A DNA stretch of 49,008 nucleotides, taken from assembly GCA_934661755.1 (NCBI GenBank), contig CAKUJM010000021.1, positions 1 through 49,008 of the forward strand. The letters run 5' to 3'. The notes under the pieces are model-generated. The model saw nothing but the letters and a program-made list of their open reading frames with translations, had not been told where the DNA came from and did no database searches. The translations under genes were made by a program, and so were the position numbers. The stretch comes from an uncultured Lentisphaeria bacterium (GTDB lineage Bacteria > Verrucomicrobiota > Lentisphaeria > Oligosphaerales > Oligosphaeraceae). Position 1 is the first letter of the stretch. Every line of letters starts with the position of its first letter. Positions 43,340 through 49,008 of the stretch are shown here, one piece after another.

Positions 43340-44737
43340 CTAGAACTCCACTTCACGCGGAGCGCGCGGGAAGGGGATCACATCGCGGATGTTGGCCATG
43401 CCGGTGCAGAAGCGCACCATCCGCTCAAAGCCCAGTCCGAATCCGGAGTGGGGGACGCTGCCGAAACGGCGCAGATCCAGATACCACCAGTAGTTTTCCG
43501 GCGGCATGCCCATGGCCTTGATCTTGGCTTCCAGGACCTCGAGGCGTTCCTCACGCTGGCTGCCGCCGATGATTTCACCGACTTCCGGCAGCAGCACATC
43601 CATGGCCGCCACGGTCTTGCCATCGTCGTTCTGGCGCATGTAGAAGGCCTTGATTTCCTTGGGGTAGTTCATCACGATCACCGGTCCGTCGAAGATCTTC
43701 TCCGCCAGATAGCGCTCGTGTTCGCTCTGGAGGTCTTCGCCCCACGCGGCCTTGAACTGGAAATTGCCGTTGTTCTTCTCCAGCAGTTCGATGGCTTCGG
43801 TGTAGGTGATCCGGGCGAATTTGGCTTTTGACAACCGGGTGAGGCGCTCCAGAAGCCCCTTTTCGATGCGCTGGTCGCAGAACTTGAGGTCTTCGGGGCA
43901 TTCGTTGATCACGGCGGTGAAGAGCGCCCGGAGGTAGTCCTCGGCGACATCCGCATCGTCATTGAGGTCGGCAAAGGCGATTTCCGGCTCAATCATCCAG
44001 AATTCGGAGAGATGGCGGGTGGTGTTGGACCGTTCGGCCCGGAAGGTGGGGCCGAAGGTGTAGACGCTGCCCAGGGCGCAGGCGTGGGTCTCCGCCTCCA
44101 GCTGTCCGGACACCGTCAGGTTCACCGGCTTGCCGAAGAAGTCGCGGCTGAAATCGACCATTCCGGTCTCCGGATCGCGTGGCGGGTTGGCCAGATCCAG
44201 CGTGGTGACCTGGAACATCTCGCCGGCGCCCTCGCAATCACTGGCGGTCAGGATGGGCGCGTTGAAATAATAGAATCCGCGCCCCTGGAAGAACTTGTGG
44301 GTCGCCATCGCCAGGCAGTTCCGGATCCGCGCCACGCAGCCGAAGGAGTTGGTGCGCGGCCGCAGATGCGCCACTTCGCGCAGGCGCTCAAAGGAGATGC
44401 GCCCCTTTCCCAATGGGTAGGAAAGGGGATCGCAGTTGCCAAAGACCGTCAGGCTTTGCGCATGCAGCTCGACTGCCTGTCCGGCGGCGGGGCTCTCCAG
44501 CAGCTTGCCGGACACGGCGATGCCGGCGCCGGGATGGAGCTTCAGGACCTCGCCGGTGTAGTTCGGCAGGGTCGCGGGGGCGACGATTTGCAGGTTCTTG
44601 AAGCAGGATCCGTCGTTGAGCTCGATGAAGGAGAAGCCGCCTTTGGAGTCACGGCGGGTCCTGACCCAGCCGCAGACCGTCAGGTCGCAACCGAAATCGC
44701 GGCATTCCAGCGCCGCGCGAATGGGGGTGTGTTTCAT
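43340..44737 (-). CDS. asnS: Asparaginyl-tRNA synthetase
   Basis: Class II synthetase of 465 residues. The N-terminal OB fold (CGWVRTRRDSKGGFSFIELNDGS) binds the anticodon. Motif 2 is FRAERSNTTRHLSEFWMIEPE, motif 3 GFGLGFERMVRF, and the RTNSFG turn separates AsnS from AspRS, as does the length. The frame begins with a TTG at 44743; the ATG at 44737 fits the family start MKHTPIR. With GluRS in the window, direct charging of tRNA-Asn is available. Confidence 0.96.
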   Translation of the reverse strand: MKHTPIRAALECRDFGCDLTVCGWVRTRRDSKGGFSFIELNDGSCFKNLQIVAPATLPNYTGEVLKLHPGAGIAVSGKLLESPAAGQAVELHAQSLTVFGNCDPLSYPLGKGRISFERLREVAHLRPRTNSFGCVARIRNCLAMATHKFFQGRGFYYFNAPILTASDCEGAGEMFQVTTLDLANPPRDPETGMVDFSRDFFGKPVNLTVSGQLEAETHACALGSVYTFGPTFRAERSNTTRHLSEFWMIEPEIAFADLNDDADVAEDYLRALFTAVINECPEDLKFCDQRIEKGLLERLTRLSKAKFARITYTEAIELLEKNNGNFQFKAAWGEDLQSEHERYLAEKIFDGPVIVMNYPKEIKAFYMRQNDDGKTVAAMDVLLPEVGEIIGGSQREERLEVLEAKIKAMGMPPENYWWYLDLRRFGSVPHSGFGLGFERMVRFCTGMANIRDVIPFPRAPREVEF

Positions 44738-44753
44738 GGTCAATATGAGGTGT

Positions 44754-45815
44754 TCATTGGCCGTGGCCAGCCGACGGGGCGGTGTCGACGGCCAATGATG
44801 GCTTTAGCGATGGCGAAAATGCGTATGACAGGGCGCCGGCCAATCCCCAGAAGACGATGACCAGCGAGTTGATCAGCGGGATGTCTCCGCATACGCCGGC
44901 CGGCGCGGCCTGGAAGAACTGCAGCAGCCGTGCTGATGCCGCGTCGCGCAACCCGATGCCGCCAGGCGAAATCGGCAGCAGCCCGGTGACATTGGAAAGC
45001 TGGGTGGTGAGGATGTACTGAGGCGGCGTCATGCCGCTTTCGCCCAGGGAACGCCCGATGCAGAAGATGGTCCCGGAGACGGTGAGGTGGATGGCGATCG
45101 AGATGGCCAGCGCAAGAAGCAGGGCCAGCCGGTGGCCGCGGTACAGCTCCATGCCGTCATGCATCCTGCCGGCAATCGACGCCATGGCTGGCGGCAGGCG
45201 CCGGGACAGCGTCTGCCGGAGCCATTGAACCGGCCGCCATCGGCTCCAGCAGGGCTTGGTCTGGAAGATGACGTAGAGCATGATGGTCCCGAGGCATCCG
45301 GCGTTGATGGCGGCGACGCACAGCGCCGGCAGCCAGGCGTCCTGCGACCGGAAGAGCAACAGCAGCTCCTGCAGGCACAGCAGCGTCGCCAGTGCGGCGG
45401 CAAAGAAGATCCCGGAAAGGCCGATGATCCGGTCGATCATGTCGACCAGCGCCAGCTGTGGCGATTTTCCGGGATATTTCCGGGCGGCGCAGGCGATTTT
45501 GATGAGGTCGCCGGTGACCGATCCGGGGATGATCAGGCTGAAGAAGTTCCCCACCAAGGTGAGCTTGAGCGCCGTCCACAATCCCAGCCGCAGCCCCTGG
45601 ACATCCAGCAGGATTTTCCAGCGCAGTGCGCCCAGGACCTGGGCCAGGCCGTACAGCAGCACCGCCGCCGCCATCACCGGCATGGCGCAATTGCGCAATG
45701 CCCCCAGGACGTCGGCATCCGTGTTCCGCCAGGTCCAATACAGCAGCCCCGCGGCCAGCGCGATGAACGCGGCGCGAATCAGCAGCGGCAACCAGCGATG
45801 GGGTGACGACGGCAT
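44754..45815 (-). CDS. Lysylphosphatidylglycerol synthase TM-region / flippase-like membrane protein
   Basis: A 353-residue inner-membrane protein with eight or so hydrophobic segments, of the UPF0104/LPG_synthase_TM family. Recognisable blocks are LRWKILLDVQG in the first third, LTLVGNFFSLIIPGSVTGDLIK, VDMIDRIIGLSG and the C-terminal LLPISPGGIGLRDA. Members lack the soluble lysyltransferase domain and are thought to move lipids or lipid-linked sugars; the role here is not known. The start at 45815 fits a basic end before TM1. It lies 16 bases upstream of asnS on the same strand. Confidence 0.87.
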   Translation of the reverse strand: MPSSPHRWLPLLIRAAFIALAAGLLYWTWRNTDADVLGALRNCAMPVMAAAVLLYGLAQVLGALRWKILLDVQGLRLGLWTALKLTLVGNFFSLIIPGSVTGDLIKIACAARKYPGKSPQLALVDMIDRIIGLSGIFFAAALATLLCLQELLLLFRSQDAWLPALCVAAINAGCLGTIMLYVIFQTKPCWSRWRPVQWLRQTLSRRLPPAMASIAGRMHDGMELYRGHRLALLLALAISIAIHLTVSGTIFCIGRSLGESGMTPPQYILTTQLSNVTGLLPISPGGIGLRDAASARLLQFFQAAPAGVCGDIPLINSLVIVFWGLAGALSYAFSPSLKPSLAVDTAPSAGHGQ

Positions 45816-45959
45816 GGGGGAAAAGTCTTTGGCGTCAGTGTTCGAACAGGTGGCGTCAGGGCGTGGCGTCCGGCATTGAGGCGGGACGGCAAAAAAATGC
45901 GGCCGCAGGCAGTGCGTAGCGCAATGAGGCGTCGGCGCCAGCCTGGCCCCTAAAGGCGG

Positions 45960-46002
45960 GAAAAGCCGGCAAGGCCTACGGGACAGCGTCCTGCCGCCGG
46001 CT
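45960..46002 (-). terminator. Probable terminator after galE
   Basis: On the minus strand AGCCGGC ... GCCGGCT with an inner GGAC/GTCC stem lies directly after the galE stop and is followed by TTTCCC. The stem is interrupted, so efficiency is uncertain. The rest of the 45816-46006 spacer is GC-rich with no gene and one A7 run near 45892. Confidence 0.5.
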
Positions 46003-46006
46003 GCCG

Positions 46007-46978
46007 CTAGTCCTCGTAGCCGTGGGGATGCGCCTGCTTCCAGGCCCAGGCGGATTCGACGATGTCATCGAGGTTCTCGTATTGGGGCTTCCAGCCCAGG
46101 ATGGTGCGTGCGGCGGTGGAGTCGGCGATCAGCCGGGCGGGGTCGCCGGGGCGGCGGGGGGCGGTTTCGACCGGGAAGTCATGGCCGCAGACGCGGCGGA
46201 CGGTGTCAATGACCTGGCGCACGGAGTTGCCGTCGCCGGTGCCGAGATTGAGGCTGCCGCAGAAATCCGACTCCAGGGCCAGCAGGTGCGCCTGGGCCAG
46301 GTCGAGCACATGGATGTAGTCGCGGATGCAAGTGCCGTCCGGAGTGTCATAATCATCGCCGTAGATGCAGATCTTCGGGCGTTCGCCGGTGGCGGCCTGC
46401 ATGATCAGCGGGATGAGGTGGGTTTCCGGGTGATGGTCCTCGCCATGGATGGCAGTGGCGCCTGCGGCATTGAAGTAGCGCAGCGCGGTATATTGCAGTC
46501 CCTTGAGCTCGTGCTGCCACTTGAGGATCTTCTCGAACATCAGCTTGGACTCGCCGTAGGGGTTGATGGGGTGTTTCTCCTCGTCCTCGCGGATCGGCAC
46601 ATGCTTGGGCATGCCGTAGGTGGCGGCGGTCGAGGAGAAGACGACCTTGCGCACGCCGTTCACGCTGGCCGCCTCGCAGAGGTTGATGGCATTGGCGGTG
46701 TTGTTGCGGAAGTACTTGATCGGATCCTTCATCGATTCGCCGACCTCGATGAAGGCCGCAAAATGGATGATGCCGTCCGGACGGGCCTGGCGGATCGCGT
46801 CGTCCAGGGCCTGGTAATCCGCCAGATTGCCGTAGACGAAGCTGGCCCGCGGATCGACTGCGGCGCGATGCCCATTGAGCAGGGCGTCGAACACTGTCAC
46901 CTGATGGCCATGGTCCAGAAGGTATTCAGTTGTGCAGCTGCCGATGTATCCGGCGCCTCCCGCGACGAAGATATGCAT
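46007..46978 (-). CDS. galE: UDP-glucose 4-epimerase GalE
   Basis: Interconverts UDP-glucose and UDP-galactose, needed for galactose catabolism and cell-surface sugars. Extended SDR with GGAGYIG at 7-13, Thr117 in SSTAATYG and YxxxK as Tyr141 and Lys145. CIRDYIHVLDLAQAH and LNLGTGDGNSV are GalE blocks. The length of 323 residues is normal. The ATG at 46978 has GGGAG 11 bases upstream. A galactose-processing enzyme is consistent with the two GH110-like proteins, though GalE is also housekeeping. Confidence 0.95.
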   Translation of the reverse strand: MHIFVAGGAGYIGSCTTEYLLDHGHQVTVFDALLNGHRAAVDPRASFVYGNLADYQALDDAIRQARPDGIIHFAAFIEVGESMKDPIKYFRNNTANAINLCEAASVNGVRKVVFSSTAATYGMPKHVPIREDEEKHPINPYGESKLMFEKILKWQHELKGLQYTALRYFNAAGATAIHGEDHHPETHLIPLIMQAATGERPKICIYGDDYDTPDGTCIRDYIHVLDLAQAHLLALESDFCGSLNLGTGDGNSVRQVIDTVRRVCGHDFPVETAPRRPGDPARLIADSTAARTILGWKPQYENLDDIVESAWAWKQAHPHGYED

Positions 46979-47058
46979 GAACGCTATGGCTCCCTGTATG
47001 AATTTGCTTTTTCAGCCGTCCGTGTGCGGAACACACTGCGGCACGGTGGTTAATGTAT

Positions 47059-47202
47059 CCCTGAATCCGTGAAGCTGGCTCCCCGGCGCCGCAATTTCGT
47101 CATTTTTTTTGCCTCCGCGCATCCCTCACCCCCCCCCTTCTGCGGACGCCTCAAAATTCCCGGGTTCTGACGCAAAAAAAACGCCAGCGTCATGGCTCCG
47201 GG
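47059..47202 (+). repeat. Dispersed palindromic repeat, copy 6 (between galE and queA)
   Basis: The left arm CCCTGAATCCGTGAAGCTGG, then GCGCCGCAATTTCGTCATTT, pairs with the right arm TCAAAATTCCCGGGTTCTGA, then CGCAAAAAAAACGCCAGCGT and CATGGCTCCGGG. The centre is enlarged by T8 and C9 runs, giving about 144 bases. The arm order is that of copies 1 and 5. Confidence 0.7.
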
Positions 47203-47250
47203 TCTCCGGCTTTTTCGCGGCGCCAGCCGTCCGCCATGGCAGCGGTGCGG

Positions 47251-48282
47251 TCACTCCAGCAGCATGCAGTCGCCGTAGCTGAAGAAGCGGAAGTGGTTTT
47301 CCACGGCGTCGCGGTAGGCCGCCATGACATGGCGGTGGCCGCAGAAGCAGCATACCAGCATGAGAAGCGTGGATTGGGGGAGATGGAAATTGGTCAGCAG
47401 GGCGTTCGGGACCTGCGGCCGGTATGGCGGATAGAGGAAGATCTTGGTGCGGCCCGTACCGGGATGGACCAGGTTGGTGCCGGGGATGACACAGCTCTCC
47501 AGGGTGCGCACCGAGGTCGTGCCCATGCAGATTACCCGGTGGCCATTGCGGTGGGTGTCGTTGATGATCCCCGCGGCCTCTTCGCTCACATGGTAGCGCT
47601 CTTCGTGCATGACATGCGCCTCAACCGTGCTTTCCTCTACCGGCTTGAAGGTCCCGGCGCCGACATGGAGGGTGACTTTGGCGATGCGCACGCCCTTTTC
47701 CCTAAGCTGGGCGAGGATCTCGCTGGTCAGATGCAATCCGGCGGTCGGGCAGGCGACTGATCCGGGATTGACGGCGTAGACCGTCTGGTAGCGCTCCTTG
47801 TCCGACTCCTCCGGGGCGCGGGTGATGTACGGCGGCAACGGGGTGCTGCCATGCTTTTCCAGCAGGCCCAGGATGTCCTCGGTGTCGAACTGGACAATGC
47901 AGGCGCCATCCGGGGCCTTCTCAATGACAGTGAGAGTGGCGTCAGCGCCGTCGATTGCCACTTCGGCGCCGGGCTGCAGGCGCCGTGCGGGTTTCAGGAA
48001 CACCTGCCAGCGGCTGCCGCCGCGGCTTTCCAGCATGAACACCTGGACCCGGCCGCCGCTGCCGGGGCGATGCCCCCACAAACGGGCGGGAATCACCTTG
48101 GTGTCGTTGAGCACCAGACAGTCTCCGGGATGCAGATGGTCGGCAAAATGGCGGAAATCCGAAATCGTGCGCTCGCCGGTGGCACGGCTGACCACCATCA
48201 TCCTGGCGGCGTCGCGCCGGATCGGCGGATATTGGGCAATGAGCTCCTTCGGGAGCTCGAAATTGAAGTCCGAGACTAGCAT
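47251..48282 (-). CDS. queA: S-adenosylmethionine:tRNA ribosyltransferase-isomerase QueA
   Basis: Transfers the ribosyl part of SAM to 7-aminomethyl-7-deazaguanine in tRNA in queuosine synthesis. MLVSDFNFELPKELIAQYPP is the family start, DCLVLNDTKVIPARLWG and TAGLHLTSEIL are key blocks, and THRNGHRVICMGTTSVRTLES and NFHLPQSTLLMLV complete the pattern. At 343 residues the length is standard. The ATG at 48282 opens the family start; the frame to 48324 adds only non-conserved residues. smpB lies 58 bases upstream, so the two may share a transcript. Confidence 0.96.
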   Translation of the reverse strand: MLVSDFNFELPKELIAQYPPIRRDAARMMVVSRATGERTISDFRHFADHLHPGDCLVLNDTKVIPARLWGHRPGSGGRVQVFMLESRGGSRWQVFLKPARRLQPGAEVAIDGADATLTVIEKAPDGACIVQFDTEDILGLLEKHGSTPLPPYITRAPEESDKERYQTVYAVNPGSVACPTAGLHLTSEILAQLREKGVRIAKVTLHVGAGTFKPVEESTVEAHVMHEERYHVSEEAAGIINDTHRNGHRVICMGTTSVRTLESCVIPGTNLVHPGTGRTKIFLYPPYRPQVPNALLTNFHLPQSTLLMLVCCFCGHRHVMAAYRDAVENHFRFFSYGDCMLLE

Positions 48283-48340
48283 GGCATCCGGTGGTAGTAC
48301 TGGCTTGGCGTGTGCCGGCGGCAATGGGTCCAGGGGCGCG

Positions 48341-48793
48341 CTAGCGCCCGCCCTTCATGACCCGCTCGGTTTCACGGCGGTCGATCTGCTCCTTCATGGC
48401 ATCGCGCTTGTCATGCGCGTTCTTGCCGCGCGCCAAGCCGATGTCCAGCTTTATTTTCCCCTTGTCCGTGAAATAGGCGGACAGCGGCACGACAGTGAGC
48501 CCCTTGGCCTCCACTGCGCGCTTCAGCCGCGCCAATTCGCGCTTGTGCATCAGCAGCTGCCGTTCGCGGGTGGCATTGTGGTTGTTGATATTGCCCATGG
48601 CATACGGGGCGATGTTGGCGCCGGTGAGCCGGGCGTTGCCATGCTGGTCGAAGCGGATATAGGCCTGGGTCAGGGACATGCCGCCGGCACGGCAGGACTT
48701 GACTTCGGTGCCGGTAAGCGCCAGCCCCGCCTGCAGCTTCTCAAGCACCGTGTAGTCATGGAAGGCTTTCTTGTTCTGGCAGATATTCTTCAT
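48341..48793 (-). CDS. smpB: SsrA-binding protein SmpB
   Basis: Binds tmRNA and brings it to stalled ribosomes in trans-translation. The 150-residue protein begins MKNICQNKKAFHDYTVLEKL, shows GLALTGTEVKSCRAGG, the RKLLLH-like RQLLMHKREL, VVPLSAYFTDKGKIKLDIGLARGK and a basic tail HDKRDAMKEQIDRRE. The frame opens at 48928, but the ATG at 48793 is the conserved start. No tmRNA gene is seen in the window. Confidence 0.96.
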   Translation of the reverse strand: MKNICQNKKAFHDYTVLEKLQAGLALTGTEVKSCRAGGMSLTQAYIRFDQHGNARLTGANIAPYAMGNINNHNATRERQLLMHKRELARLKRAVEAKGLTVVPLSAYFTDKGKIKLDIGLARGKNAHDKRDAMKEQIDRRETERVMKGGR

Positions 48794-48889
48794 GGTCGGA
48801 TCCTGCATGAGAAAACGGCATGGATTCGCGAGGTAAGAGGTAATATAATGCGGCGGTGGCGGCGGCTGGCGGCTCCTCCCGGAAAGCAA

Positions 48890-48920
48890 CGCCCCCGGCT
48901 GGCGACACCAGTCGGGGGCG
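48890..48920 (-). terminator. Terminator hairpin after tRNA-Gly
   Basis: CGCCCCCG and CGGGGGCG pair perfectly, with an inner CTGG/CCAG extension and a five-base loop. On the minus strand TTGCTTTCC follows. It lies just after the tRNA gene and should end its transcript. Confidence 0.65.
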
Positions 48921-48932
48921 TAGGGCAATACA

Positions 48933-49008
48933 TGGAGCGGGCGAACGGATTCGAACCGTCGACAGCTACCTTGGCAAGGTAGCGCTCTACCAACTGAGCT
49001 ACGCCCGC
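48933..49008 (-). tRNA. tRNA-Gly (anticodon GCC), CCA encoded
   Basis: On the minus strand a complete 76-base cloverleaf begins GCGGGCG, with D-arm GCTC...GAGC, anticodon stem CTACC/GGTAG around TTGCCAA (anticodon GCC), a five-base variable loop, T-arm loop TTCGAAT and acceptor end CGCCCGC. The discriminator T and CCA are in the DNA. It ends exactly at the window edge, so further tRNAs may lie outside. Confidence 0.95.

Noticed and set aside
46022..47053. A 343-codon plus-strand open frame
   Set aside because: Antisense to galE, no motifs; it also runs into the spacer.

Overview
The window is GC-rich bacterial chromosome of about 49 kb. It carries dense housekeeping genes, a carbohydrate-utilisation region, and unusually repeat-rich spacers. 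The best guess for the source is a Lentisphaerae/Victivallales-like member of the PVC superphylum. This rests on two pseudopilin-like proteins with an FTLIELLVVIAIIAIL N-terminus and a C-terminal H-X9-DG motif lying beside glycoside hydrolase genes, on a GntR-headed sugar sensor, and on the mix of gene families. The assignment is inference. There is no rRNA gene, and the only tRNA is at the right edge.

Layout: 0.2-1.2 kb (-) Gfo/Idh/MocA oxidoreductase. 1.8-9.8 kb (+) gltX, der, maf, a serine acetyltransferase and a large GH38 alpha-mannosidase. 10.1-12.3 kb (+) MATE transporter and a methyltransferase. 12.4-17.1 kb (-) a GH110-like beta-helix protein, rpsU, a UPF0371/DUF1846 protein and ribF. 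17.8-20.4 kb (+) the biotin genes bioF-bioG-bioC. 20.6-21.7 kb (-) CDF metal transporter. 21.8-26.6 kb (-) an apparent GH29 fucosidase, pseudopilin, clan GH-A hydrolase operon. 26.8-29.5 kb (+) pdxK, an HNH protein, a fumarase alpha subunit and a DUF486 protein. 29.6-35.9 kb (+) a second carbohydrate cassette: pseudopilin, GH110-like beta-helix protein, GH38 mannosidase, regulator. 36.2-38.7 kb (+) lemA and a membrane partner. 38.6-48.8 kb (-) 2-hydroxyacid dehydrogenase, rsmI, a sugar-kinase-like protein, an MFS exporter, kdsD, asnS, an LPS/flippase-like membrane protein, galE, queA and smpB, then tRNA-Gly(GCC).

The carbohydrate genes fit together. Two GH38 enzymes, a GH29 fucosidase, a clan-A hydrolase with a signal peptide and two beta-helix proteins keeping the Asp and Asp-Asp pattern of GH110 alpha-galactosidases would suit trimming of fucosylated, galactosylated and mannosylated glycans. 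Each pseudopilin is embedded in a hydrolase operon. kdsD, galE and the WaaP/Kdo-kinase-like gene point to an LPS-bearing, Gram-negative envelope.

The strongest unexplained signal is in the spacers. A dispersed family of roughly 110-145 bp imperfect palindromes has six recognisable copies (about 1.67, 20.4, 24.1, 32.2, 36.0 and 47.1 kb) and one degenerate copy (about 9.9 kb). The two arms of each element differ from each other, so copies have an orientation and occur in both. A second motif family, a double-hairpin repeat at the left edge, inverted T8G8/C8A9 tracts, and candidate operators and terminators are also recorded. Starts were often moved downstream of the longest open frame, using the first conserved residues and any Shine-Dalgarno sequence.
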